From: Sipunculus nudus
Taxonomy: Eukaryota; Annelida; Sipuncula; Golfingiida; Sipunculidae
Direction of reading: 5' to 3'
Assembly: GCA_026874595.1 (NCBI GenBank)
Contig: CM049306.1
Span: 76,819,642-76,883,641, forward strand
DNA: 64,000 bases
This document shows positions 21,533 through 33,331 of the stretch, one piece after another (position 1 is the stretch's first letter; each line of letters begins with the position of its first letter). Under the pieces are notes generated by a model. It searched no databases. It was not told the DNA's origin and worked only from the letters and a program-made list of their open reading frames with translations. A program made the position numbers and the translations under genes.

Positions 21533-22904
21533 TTATATTTGTAAAAATCATTATAGATATAACATATATTAAATGATAACTAAATGGATGCTTAGATATT
21601 TTAAAGTACGAGTTCCCGTGACTTGATTCCTGGCTCGAGTGCTTGGTTGGAAATATTCGCTGAAATACTCGACTTTTTCTTTTCGTCACGCTAACAAAAA
21701 AATGGGTTCAAATGAAAATCAAAGCGAAATCAACTCCTCTATTGAGCATTTAGAAACTGACCATGCAGTCTCTTTTACATTCTAAACCAAAACGGATTCA
21801 ACCAGATGTGGGAGCAAACAAATATGTAACAAGTACAATAATTATTTCCATTTAGATTTGCCTGAAAAATAACTGATTGGTCTGAATGCGTGTAGAGATT
21901 CCATATTGCCCTTGATTCTAGGGCACCATTATGTAACACATGCATGTAAGGCCAGACGGGCCAATTTAGCTACATGGAAGCGTTTCCCTATAGCTGCTAT
22001 TTAGGGGTGTCATCGGTAGGCACGCTCGTGAAATATTACGGAAGAGAAGAAGTCCAATTTGGTTTACATGTATAAATAACTGACAAATATTCTTTCCCAC
22101 AACTGATGTTTGTCTATGTACACATTTGTGATAATCCTTTTTTTCTGTCACTCCATAGGCCTTTAAAAGATGGACTTATAAGAGAAAGAGCAACAATTTG
22201 TAAGTCTGTACAGAAAGTATGTTACTGTTGTTTTTACGTCTGGTTCTCGTCTGAGCTATCCTTTATCATGGACACGTTCTGGTGTACGTTACTGTATCGT
22301 ATTTTTTATCCTGCCGCGAGAAAACTTAAATGTCTACCAATGCCGTTGACTAGCAGGTTGGTTATGTCATATACCGTTATAAACCGTTATGGTTAAAGCT
22401 ATGTCTCCTTATAACGGACCGGCTCCTGCTCAAGCTGATATACTAATGACCTGTGTTATGAGCATGTGTACGGCCACACAGGGACACCCCTAAACCGGAC
22501 AGTGCTCACATTTTGCGTAACTCCACCAGGTCCATAGTCTAGTCATTTTACTTGATTTTTAAACCAAACCCGGAACAAATTGCAACAGAAATGATATTTG
22601 TTGTATGATGACCAGAAAATTCTTGATAATATCAAATTAAAAAGTGCCAAAAGTCTCTTTTGGGGAAAGTCATTTAATTTGATGATTTTGATTGGCAAAT
22701 TAACGATTAAGTTTTACTTTACTTATCTATTTATTGTGATTTTAAGCTTTGACTTTACCCCTGAATGACCACTCATTTGAAAGATCTCTTCATCGCCTGT
22801 CTATTGAATTTTACCAAGATGTAAATTTAACAATAATAACGATTTTATGTATATTATTTATGACAGGGCTCGATAATATGGTCATGCTGTATCATGTGCA
22901 ACAT
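21533..22904. other. Intergenic, no gene seen
   Basis: AT-rich sequence with scattered short frames only. The 22106-22396 frame has no recognised domain. Confidence 0.5.
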
Positions 22905-23297
22905 AAGTAGCAAGAGAAGAAAAAAAAAACATGAGAAAAAGCACAGAAACAGGAACAGCAGAAGAGAAAGAAGTAGAATAAGTAGAAGAAACTGAAGAAG
23001 CAACAAAATCAGCAGCAGTAGCAACAGAAGAAGAAGAAATAAGAGAAGCAGATAAAGCAATAGAAGCAGCAACAGCAAAAGAAACAGGACTAAAAGCAAA
23101 CAAGCATTGGATACAACAGCAACAGAAGAAGAAAAAGGTGGAGAACAGGAAAAGCAACAAAAGCAGCAGCAAGAGAAGCAGCAGCAACAGAAGAAGCAAC
23201 GGAAGCAGCAGCAGAAGAAGAAGAAGCAAGAGCTGAAAAATGCAGCTCAAGAAGAAACAGCAGAAGAAGTAGAAAAAGCAGCAGCGGAAGAAGACAG
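22905..23297 (+). repeat. GAAGAAGCAGCAG-rich purine array, left part
   Basis: Irregular GAA/GCA/CAG/AAC trinucleotides, strongly purine-biased on the + strand. Frames through it read as Glu/Gln/Lys on + and Leu/Cys/Phe on -. These are compositional artefacts, not genes. The same composition resumes at 23540-23600 and 24820-25030, showing that one array was split by two insertions. Confidence 0.85.
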
Positions 23298-23540
23298 TCT
23301 GGACCATCGAGGGGTAAAACGCTCGGCTCTCTCCGCTGGCGACCCGGGTTTGATCCCCGGCGTGGCTATATGAGAGCTGGTTGCAGCTGCCCGACCAAGT
23401 CCGGTTGTTTTCCCAGAGTTCCCCGGTTTCCTCCACCCCGATAGACTACCGAACGCCACCATCTGAGCAATGGAGAGTGCCGCGATTAGTTATATTATCT
23501 ATTTGTACAATCCATGTAAAATACATAAGTTTATTATGTA
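23298..23540 (+). mobile_element. tRNA-derived SINE inserted in the purine array
   Basis: Contains a box-B-like GGGTTTGATCCCCGG, a preceding GCTCGG..CTCTCCGCTGGCGACC region, and a body with GTTCCCCGGTTTCCTCC, as in many invertebrate SINEs. GC-rich and sharply different from its flanks. The upstream half of the tRNA cloverleaf is not intact. Confidence 0.65.
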
Positions 23541-23600
23541 AGAAGAAACAGGAGAAGAAGCAGAAAAAAAAGAATAAATGCAGCAGCAGAAGATAAGCAG

Positions 23601-24819
23601 AACTAGTGGCTCATGGGCCATGACGCTCAGCTGAATTTGAAATACAGGTGATGCATGAATTAAGGATTGATGTTATGATCCGGTGAAAAATATTTGTTAA
23701 GGAACCATGAACAATGGGTAGAATGACTTCCTGATTGGTCAGAATAATTTTTTCCAGCAGTCCTTGTAAAAAATAGGTAAATATGACCTATGACCTTATT
23801 CAAGGTTCCAAGAAGAATTTACTGGGAACTCCCTAGATGCTAAGTTAGAAGTTTCAACGTCAATCTGCTACGACTTGTGTCCATCTGACTTACAGGGTAC
23901 TCAAATCATATTATTTCACACGGCTCACAGAATATAGGTCAAAGTGACCTTATTTTGCATGTCAAAGGAGACAATAAAAAGACCGAGAATTAAATCAAGA
24001 AAGGCATTTCTAGAACCAACATTTAAGATTTGTACCCTGTGTGACATTTTGGGTGCTCAAATTTAGGTTTTCTGATCGTAGCCCAAAGAAAATATAGGTC
24101 ACTGACCTAATTTCAGGAATCAAAGGTGATTTTCCAAAGGCTTCCCTGATTATTGCATCAGACGATTTTAGGGCTATCGGATACAAATTGTGCCCCGTCT
24201 GTTTTTTTTTATTATTTTTTTTTTTTTGGGGGGGGGGGGGGGGTACTTTTGAGCCCCATAGCTCAAAAGATATATGTCGCAGTGACCTAATTTCAGCTTT
24301 CCAAGGAGACGCTTTATGGACCTCTATGGGTATTCAGATAGAAGGTTCTAGGTTTAGCAGTTACAATATGGGCCTTGTCTGACTAACTGGGTGGCCAATT
24401 CATCCCTTTGGCCCAAAGTTCGCAAAATATAGGTCACCATGACTTAATTTCAGGTGTACAATGACATTTGCCTTGGACCTCCCTGGATGTACAGTTAGAA
24501 GTTTCTAGGTATAACGGTTACGGTTGTGCCGTGTTACCGGCAGGACTGCTTCATTTGAAGGAAAATCATGGCAATTAATGCATTAGTTATTCAGACACTG
24601 GAGCTTTTGTATCAAATATTTAATTATTCTAGGGGATAGTTTGGAGCCCCTGCGCTCGGAGGTTACAGGTCGTAGTGACCTAATTTTGGGTTTCCAAGGA
24701 GATTTTTTTTATGAACCTTCATGTGTGTTCAGTTAGAAGTTTCTAGATCCAGTGGTTACGATTTGTGACGGACGACGGACAAAGAGTGATGGCTATAGCT
24801 CAGATGTCTTTCAGTCAGC
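23601..24819 (-). repeat. AGCTCAGCTGA repeat family F, copy 3
   Basis: On + it starts AACTAGTGGCTCATGGGCCA then TGACGCTCAGCTGA, and ends GGCTATAGCTCAGATGTC..TCAGTCAGC, so it is oriented minus. Five or so diverged internal blocks carry ATAGGTCAC(T/A)GTGACCTAA and TTCTAGGT..GTTACGATTTGTGCC phrases. It interrupts the purine array cleanly at both edges. A T-run followed by G16 lies inside at 24212-24243. Confidence 0.78.
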
Positions 24820-25030
24820 CAACAGAAGCTGCAGCAAAAGAAGCAGCAGAAACAGCAGCAGGTGGAGAGACAGGAGAAGGAGCAGAAAAAGCAACAGAAG
24901 ATGCAGCAGAACAAGAGCATAGGCAGCAGATGAAGAAGCGGAAGAAGTAGTTGCAGAAGAGGTAGATAATAGCAGTAGCAGAAGTAAGAGAAATATATAA
25001 GAGAAGAAAAAGTAGAAGCAGGAGAGAAGC
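24820..25030 (+). repeat. Purine trinucleotide array, right part
   Basis: Resumes the AACAGAAGC/GCAGCAG/AGAAGAAGC composition of 22905-23297 immediately after the family F copy. Confidence 0.85.
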
Positions 25031-26442
25031 AGGACTATGATAGTAATAAGAATAATAATAACTAATCAGGCCTGTATGACTGATACCGTCATATCTGGAT
25101 GAAAACCTGGTTATTTGCAGCAAGGTCAGTGGCTTTTAAAATGCCATTATGTAAATGGAGTTAGTTTGCTCGGTGAGACAAAGAATTGAATTATCTGGAT
25201 TGACCACCCCTGTTGTAGATTTGGCTACACGATAGTGAGAGTATATTTCTGTATAATACCAGCTGGCTGGTTCGGAGCTTTAACATTCAACCACGATGAC
25301 TGAGACTATTACATTTTAATTTCTTTAGGACGCTCTTCACGTCCCAAAGATCGTTGTAATCCATCCATTGATCAAATTGATGCTATATTTAATTTAATTA
25401 ATTTTATGTTTGCATGGCTTGAAGAATGTTGCACTACTTAGTGCATCCATCTCCTTTTCACAAGACTTTTTTTTCCTGGTGGTTATTTATCTGTGTACAA
25501 CAGGTTGATATGAAAAAAAAATAAAAGACCGTAAAGTTGATTTAATATGACATTCTGCAATCGAGAAGTGCTTATGTATACAAGTCCCAGAAATTGCTGT
25601 GGAATTTTCAAAGTGACCTCATTTTGTTAGCACTTGAAAAGAAAGTAATATTCCTAGACAAAGACTCATCTTACTTCTCAGAATTCCTTAATATCATACA
25701 CACGCTTACGGTTACTTTGTTGTCAATATTGTAATTTTACGTTATTTTGTCTCCTTATTTGTACAAATTGAATAACAGCTACAATGTTCCTCCTTGTCAG
25801 AGATGACATTTTTAAAATCGCGTTATTTTAGTATTAAATTTGGTTAATATCAGAATGATCCAGTCCCTGTTAAGATGAAACAGCCTGCAGCTACGATTCA
25901 ATTCAATCCAGTGCAGCCATATTGAAATAAGCGGTGACCTTTGACCCCTGAGCAAACCGGCGAGTGTTATTAAATGACACCAACCACAGCTGAGTGGCAC
26001 ATCCGCCTTTACATAAAGACAGCGCATCTCTCAATTTGTGACTGAAATCGAGCGAATTTGGCTGCCTAAGTAGCGGGTCAGAGGCATGGAATGATTCAAA
26101 ATTAAATCCATCTCGGGAATAGTCGGAGTGTTTATCAGTTTATAGCCCAGTGATTGTCCAATAAGTCTTAGAATACTGCCAAAGGAGACTGCGATAGGAA
26201 AAGCTGTTAAGGGAGAATTTAGATAACTAGAAGAACATGCCTTCAGCTGGAAACCTGTACCTTCTTGTGGCTCTCTTTATGTGCTTTATTTGATTTATGA
26301 ATCAGGCGTTTACTGATATTGGGGCGCGGAGCAGTGTTTGAAGCTTTCAAGATTGCCCTCTTCTTCAGTAGTTTATATATGTACGGCTCAGTGGTTTATA
26401 TTATACATACAAATGTATATAGAGAGAGGGTCGGAGGCATGG

Positions 26443-26512
<70 letters not shown>

Positions 26513-27229
26513 CCACTATAATTATACACTGGAAATTTCGGAATCGGTAAAATTCTCCAACAGTTATGCAAGGACAACATGTTTATTATTTATATAGATA
26601 TCTAGAAAATAGTTCAAAACCTGATGATTATAAGTATATGCGAACGATTTAAAAGTTTATATAAATATAGCATTGTAATGCCAATATATAGAACACCGGG
26701 TTGATAATTCCAAGTGACAAAATTTTCATCCTAGAATGACTGCATTGGTACTGGTCATTTAAAGTATAAAAATGCGGCTGTATTATCTGGGGACACAATA
26801 GATACAACACCCGATTTGGACTGACATCATCTTCGGTATTAGGCGATAAACCTATAACTTATTGCATTATATATATTTACCATGGAGTTATATAAAATTG
26901 TCACATGATTGGATTCATAATCATTATAATTTATTTAACCTGTATTTATTTAAAATGCACTTAACAAAACATTTATGACAATTAATTAGAGGCACTCTCG
27001 ATGGCTCAGATATATAGGCGTTCGATAGTCGGTATAGATATACAGCATATTTTCATATTAGTGGATGAACAGATAACCCTTAAGATTCACACAGAGCGTA
27101 ATCAAAATGTACCAAGGTATTTGATTCACTAAACAAATCACTAAACCTTATTACACATATTAAGATAAGGTCTTTCTGAGATATGATGGGTTATTAAGAG
27201 GGACAGGGGTGACGAGGTGACATAAAAGC
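25031..27229. other. Intergenic, no gene seen
   Basis: Mixed AT-rich sequence with a (TA)n tract at 26444-26511. No coding exon or RNA gene recognised. Confidence 0.55.
26444..26511. repeat. (TA)n microsatellite
   Basis: About 34 TA units with one TAAATA interruption near its start. Confidence 0.95.
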
Positions 27230-27370
27230 GGACCGAACTGTCTCGCTAGTGAAGCATGCTTTTCCAGCGAAGCGGTTGGAGCGCTGGACATGTGCGCCAC
27301 CGACATGGGTTCGAATCCGGGATCGGCCCAGAGTTTTCCCCTATAAAATTTGTATTCGTAACAAAGTAAA
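27230..27370 (+). mobile_element. tRNA-derived SINE fragment
   Basis: Has box-A-like CCAGCGAAGCGGTTGGAGCG, then box-B-like GGGTTCGAATCCGGG about 40 bases later. An AT-rich tail follows. The acceptor and T stems do not pair fully, so it is a tRNA-related retroelement rather than a working tRNA. Confidence 0.65.
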
Positions 27371-28608
27371 TCATTTAATGGTTCGATAAAGTAGTTTGCT
27401 GGACCAAACAAACTTGGACCCCTCAGAACATGACGACATGATACCTCGTGCAGCTCGTATAGCCGTCCTTACAGTTTAGAAACGCATTTATTATTGTATT
27501 ACATCATTCTTAATTCAGCCTGTCTTCTAAATTATACATGAATCCATAGTGAAGTTAAGGTCAATTTAAATATGTGAATTTAGGACTAACCTGCTTATTT
27601 ATATAGCCTCGAAGAATTTCAAGGTATCAAACGCCTTAAACGGTTTAGGTTATACTTGCCCTGAAAGTCAGTATGCGTGTTCAAATATTACCTGATAAGG
27701 AATTTAATTGTCAGAAAAAAGTATGTGGTAATATAATTAAAGATGCATTTAATCATTTTTACATTAATGCAGTTTTTGCTCCGACTTAAGAATCTAGTGT
27801 GTGAATAGAATCCCTATCAGTTTATAGATGTACTGGAAATATATTTAGTCCCTGGAGATTTCGGATTCTAAAAAAAGTGAACGTTCACCCCAACCCCGAA
27901 CTGTGTTTAGGTTGTATGGCTTTTAACAACCTATACATAAACAACCCATAAATTGGATGAACTATTAAAACCATGGTTATAATGGAAAGATATATATGAA
28001 TGTTTATGAATCGACATACCTGTAAACCTATCAAAAACCAAACGGTGGCCGTGTAACTGGTCGAATCCAACTGAAAAGCCCTCGTTTTGAAAAGGGGAGT
28101 CATGTGGTCTTTTGATTTGAAACGCTTTACTTCATGTTGAGGTAAGTATGGTGATGAATGGGGATTATAAAATACGCACTCTGGCCAGTGTGCTCGAAAT
28201 GCAGAAAAATCCCCAAGGCACCTCCTGAAAAGAAAAACACGTGACAGGTGTGGAGGACCTTAAAGCACAGAAGAAATAGGGGCACCTAATGGGGGAATAT
28301 TTGAAACATTAATTATGCAGCTTAATAGGGCATAATCACTTGTCCTAGAAGTGCGCACCGCACGCGTGCCGAATTTCGAAGGCCAACTCAGACCGGAAGC
28401 AGTTGAACCATTGTCTAAAAAACTGCGTATTAATTATTAAATAGCCAAGAATGTTACAAGTTCATTATTTCTGAAGCCAGTTGACAATATCGAAATTCAA
28501 AATATTTATTTGAAAAAAAAACAACAGTGCTTGTCGTGATGATATTACTCAACTAAGTTTGTGAAAAGGAGCATTCATTAATTTGTTAATGTACTGACAC
28601 ATATCATT
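27371..28608. other. Intergenic, no gene seen
   Basis: No convincing ORF, repeat boundary or RNA gene. Confidence 0.5.
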
Positions 28609-30187
28609 AGCTCAACTGTTAGTCATCTGAGCTATAGGGATCACCCTTTGTCCGGCGTTCGTTTGGCCGTCCGTCCGTTAACAGGGCACAAATGGTATCC
28701 GATAGAACTAGAATCATCTAACGAAACATTGTGGGAGGTATTGAGCAAATGTTCTTCGAAACATGAAATTAGGTAATTGTGACCTATATTCTGTGATCTG
28801 TTGGACCAAAAAAGATATCAAATGTGCACAGCGAATGTCAGATGGGCACAAATCCTACCTGTTAGGCCAAGAATCTTTTAACGCAACAACCATGCAGGGA
28901 GGTTCTGTGCTAATCCCCTTGGATATCCGAAATTAGATCATGTTGACCTATATTCTGCGACCTACAGGCTGAAAACATGATTTTGAGCACCCAAACTGGC
29001 AGACGGGGCACAAATTGAATATTTAGGCCTAGAATCTTCTAATGTAACATTTAGGGAGGTCCTGGGCAATTGTTCATTGTAACATGAAATAAGGTCGCTG
29101 TGACCTATATTCTGCGAGCTATAGGAAAAAGGCGTCACTGAACAACTTGAAGGTCAAATAGACCCAGAACCGTCTATTATAAATACAGGGAGGTCCTTGA
29201 CAAGTCTCCTTTGGATATATAAATTGGTCACTGTGACCTTTGTTCTGTGAGCTACAGCAAAAGACTTGATTTGTGTACTGAGCAAGTAAGATGGGCACAA
29301 ATCATAACGGTTGGACCTAGAACCAAACGTAAAATTCAAGGTCTCGGGAAAATCGCCTCTAATACCTGAGATTAGAACATTATGCCCTTTGATTTTGAGC
29401 ACCAGAAAGTCAGACGTGGCCATAATTTTAAATGTTGGATCCAGAAACGTGATGACAATGTCATGGACACCCTTATAATGTCACTGTGACTATATTCTGT
29501 GAGCTGTGTGAGGGAACACGATTTCAGTACCCTATTAGTTAGAAAGGCACAAATAGTATAGCAGTTGGACTTCTGTTAGCTATGTGAGGGAACACGATTT
29601 TAGTACCCTATTAGTCAGACAGGCACAAATGGTATAGAAGTTGGACTTTCGTGAGCTATGTGAGGGAACATGATTTTAGTACACTATTAGTCAGACAGGC
29701 AAAAATGGTATAGCAGTTGGACTTCTGTGAGCTTTGTGAGGGAACACGATTTTAGTACCCTATTAGTCAGACAGGCACAAATAGTATAGCAGTTGGACCT
29801 AGAAACTTCTAATTTAATAATGAAGCACCAGGGTGGGCCCTGTAAAACCTTCTTAGTAACCCTAAATAAGGTCACTGTAACCCATATTCTGTGAGCAATA
29901 AGCACCAGTTAAGTTAGATGGAAACATATTGTAGCAACTGGACATAGAACATGACATCTATAGGGAGTTCTTGGTAAAACCTTCTATGAAACCCTAAATA
30001 AGGTCGCTGAAACGTATTTTCTATTTTATGGACAAAACGCCTGATTTTGAACACTCTGGAAGTCATTTTATCAATTGTTCAAGTTTCCTCAACAAATATT
30101 TCCACCAGATCATAACATTAATAAATAATACATGCATCACCTGTATGTCAAATTCAGCTGAGCGTCATAGCCCATTGGCCACTTGTT
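28609..30187 (+). repeat. AGCTCAGCTGA repeat family F, copy 4
   Basis: Starts AGCTCAACTGTTAGTCATCT, with GAGCTATAGGGATCACCC following. Ends TCAGCTGAGCGTCATAGCCC..GGCCACTTGTT. The inside is a run of diverged blocks with GTTGGACCTAGAA, AAATAAGGTCACTGTGACC and CTGTGAGCTA phrases. A recent local amplification lies at 29496-29810. No coding frame survives. Confidence 0.8.
29496..29810 (+). repeat. Young tandem amplification inside F copy 4
   Basis: Four successive units of roughly 75 bases share GAGCTATGTGAGGGAACACG and TTTAGTACCCTATTAGTCAG with few differences. They are much more alike than the ~200 bp blocks around them. Confidence 0.85.
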
Positions 30188-30424
30188 AATATGTCACTTT
30201 AGCCGGGGATTTTGCGGGATAAGCTTAAAATTGCTGAAGCGTTCCGTTATTTAAAAGTATTGACAATATTGTTATTATTTCATGTTAATTAATAATAACA
30301 TACCTGTGTCAATTTTACCATTGTTCTCAAAAGTACTCGAAAAAAATGTTTATTGTAGATTGATAGAATTATAAAAAAAGATCAGATTTTTAATAAATGA
30401 CAGTTAGGTTGTAGGGAGAGACAA

Positions 30425-31480
30425 AAAATCAATCTGGTACTATAGTTGTTTTAATAGACAAAATAATGTAAAATCGGGGGATGGGTGATATTGTACTTGG
30501 TGTATTTCTCGATTTTAGTAAAGCTTTTGATTTGATACTGTAGATTATGCAATACTATTAGACAAACTCTATAAATATGGAATGAGAGGAACTGTCCACT
30601 GTTAATTTTCAAACGGCAAACAATACATTTGTTACAAGAATATGCCATCAATTATAGATACAAATGTGGAGTTCCACAAGGCCCAGTCCTTATATACCCA
30701 AACCAATCTTAAATTCTTGCTATACATTAATAACATGGTAAATGTATCTCATGTACTCTTTCACATATTATTTACATATGATAGTTATGTTTTTATTTAT
30801 GAAAACAACAATCTAATTGATTGTATGAATGCTGAATTGAGTAAACACGTTCAGTGGTTGTATGCAAAAAAAATAATAATTTTATACTTATAAAGCTCAT
30901 TTCATATTTTCAGCCTTTAAAAACAAGAATTATCCGTAAGAAATTTGAGATTAATGGTGATGACATTTCCAGAGTAGAGACTACAAAGTAACGATAGACT
31001 CTCGATTGAAGTGGACCAAGTACATAAAGCACACAGATTAGAATTCTAAAATATATAGAGATTATAGGGAAAGCTATAAAGAGTCTACTCTTATTATTCT
31101 TTATTATTCTTTTATCTAGTCATATGTGACCTACTCTGTACAGGTGTGGGGCTCTGGAGGTGTGTCTGCACTACTGACACTATTCAGGCTGCATGTAGAA
31201 AAAGATTACGAATGATCACCGCATCTCCATATAATTAACGCACATACATGTAATGTTTATTTCCCTCAGATTATTAAGTCTAGAAAATACCTACAAATAG
31301 TGTTGGCGTAATTATGTACCAGATAAATTATGAACTGTTACCTACAGTTGTAAATTATTATTTAAATCTCGTCCGTACATCATTATACAATAAGAATACA
31401 TTTTTGTCCATGTGCCAGTATGTAAAACTCCAGTAACTTCTTACGATTTAAAAGGGTTAGAAATAGCATTTAATATAAGT
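30425..31480 (+). pseudogene. Decayed LINE reverse transcriptase (non-LTR retroelement ORF2)
   Basis: Fragments in shifting frames match the RT palm and C-terminal part of jockey/CR1-like LINE proteins: DFSKAFD (30511-30531), GVPQGPVL (30668-30691), LLYINNMV (near 30716), FTYDS at 30771-30785 in place of F/Y-A-D-D, then DSRLKW and QVWGSGG further on. Internal stops, frameshifts and replacement of the first catalytic Asp by Tyr show it is dead. The endonuclease half is absent, typical of 5' truncation. The clade call is by motif memory only. Confidence 0.8.
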
Positions 31481-31694
31481 GGACATTATTAGCTAATTTT
31501 GCCTTCTATTTCAAAGATTAACGTAAATATAACATAAATATATTACATGAATGGACAGGCACTTTTTATTTCCTCACAAAAAAGCCCTGTAATCTCAGTA
31601 ACAGTCATGCAAACAGCTATCCTGTCTGCAAGGTTCTTGCATACAAGCAGCAGGATATGCAAGTTTCCTTGAGATTAAAGAACATTAATGAACC

Positions 31695-31990
31695 GGCTTC
31701 TGTGCCTCACGTGTACAGCACAGGACTCAAAGCCAGGAGATCGTGAGTTCGAATCTCAGCCGAGGCGGTGAGATTTTTCACGGTCGGTCCCCACTCAGGG
31801 TGAGCGCTCTGCAGGCTTAATGGGAAGGTCGTGCCCCACGTTTCACTCACAAACGAGTGCGCCTTGCGGGGGTTTCTTGGTGGTATGACCCAGCAATGGG
31901 GACGATTACGCACCCAGGGCCCGCAGGTGCAGTAGTCACCGGGCCTGGTTAACGCCAGGATATAAAATGAGAGGAAGCATGTGATACTAC
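31695..31990 (+). mobile_element. tRNA-derived SINE with long body
   Basis: Box-B-like GAGTTCGAATCTCAGC at about 31743, followed by a GC-rich body (GGTCGGTCCCCACTCAGGG, GGGCCTGGTTAACGCCAGG) and then AT-rich sequence. The minus-strand frame over it is a known kind of SINE shadow, not a gene. The box A side is weak. Confidence 0.65.
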
Positions 31991-33274
31991 CCTGTCATAT
32001 AATCAGAAGCCGAAATGGAATTCTGCAGATGTATACATACATAGTTAAGATAGCATTGAAAAATGGAGGCGGTTACCTCCATAAAAAATATATTTAAAAA
32101 ATAATAATTAAAGAACAGTGAAAAAATCAGGTATCATTCTGAGGCTGTTTATATAAACAGCTACCTCCTGTTTCAGATAAATGGGAAAGCCCTGTGACAC
32201 ATTGGCAGACAGCTCAGTAAGGCTCTATAGAACTGGAACCATTATATGCCTGGAACCATTATATTCTCCGCCAGAACGGTGTGCGTTCATTCATTTGTGT
32301 GTTTGTTCACAAAATAACCAGTGAAGAATCGATTATATTTTGGCGTGGATTCAGCATATAGATTCCGGAACTTCCTCAAGGAATATTCACAAATGTAGAG
32401 TCAATTATGCACGAAAGAACCTGGGAATATATAAGGGTCGAATAGGTGAATGCAAACACCTTTACATAGCGGAGGCTTGCATTCCTTAAAATGCAGATTT
32501 CTAGTTATATATATGTGAAATTCTTGTTAACGTCATGTCGAATTTTAAAGACTGACAACATATACTGTTCTCGAGTGGAAAGACTCAAGAAAAAAATATT
32601 TAATGTGACGCTAATGTATTTTGTGATGAGAAGAAAAGAATTCAAGCAGTAGCCTGCATTCAGATTTTGTATATTCCTTCATACTCTTGTAATCTTGAAT
32701 GTTTTCCTTCATTTCACACAAATCGTGACCCATGCTAGCTACGAAAGAAAATACATGTATACTGGTCTATGTGCCTTTCCGTCGCGACAAGAGAAGTTAT
32801 CACTTGCAAGGTAAGTGATAATATTGTACTAGGGTTTGGTGAACTTGCAGGGTAAATGAAATACTACAGTACAAAGCCCATCTGACAACACACCATGGCT
32901 CCTTCGACACCATTCTGTCCTCTATATCTCACGATTATTTCGCGTGTATTGGTTTTGTATCTTATATACTTTGCAATAAGGAACTGACTAGGCATAGCTC
33001 GAATTTTGGCGGTCCCTCGAATATATATACTTAGATACCCTTTTGAAATCCTGTTCAGACAGCAGAATGAAACCATTTAAAAAGATCTTGTAGAAAATTA
33101 CCTTTAAATTAGAAACCGAATTGGCGACGAAAACCCGAGTTGTTTTGAAGTACCCTGGTTTATATTAACTGAAGAGACGGATAAAATGGAAAAGTGCGGG
33201 GAGACAGTTTATCACTTTAGACGGACGAGTTTAGGAGTGACTCGTACTTACGAACTATTTTATCATTCGGGGTG

Positions 33275-33331
<57 letters not shown>

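Noticed and set aside
23107-23373. Glu/Gln/Lys-rich frame that resembles a coiled-coil protein
   Set aside because: It is the translation of the GAA/CAG array and runs on into the SINE; no splice sites or conserved sequence.
27253-27328. A functional tRNA gene
   Set aside because: Box A and box B words are present, but the T and acceptor stems do not pair; a SINE relic fits better.
30425-31480. An active reverse transcriptase gene
   Set aside because: Stops, frameshifts and a changed catalytic box rule it out.
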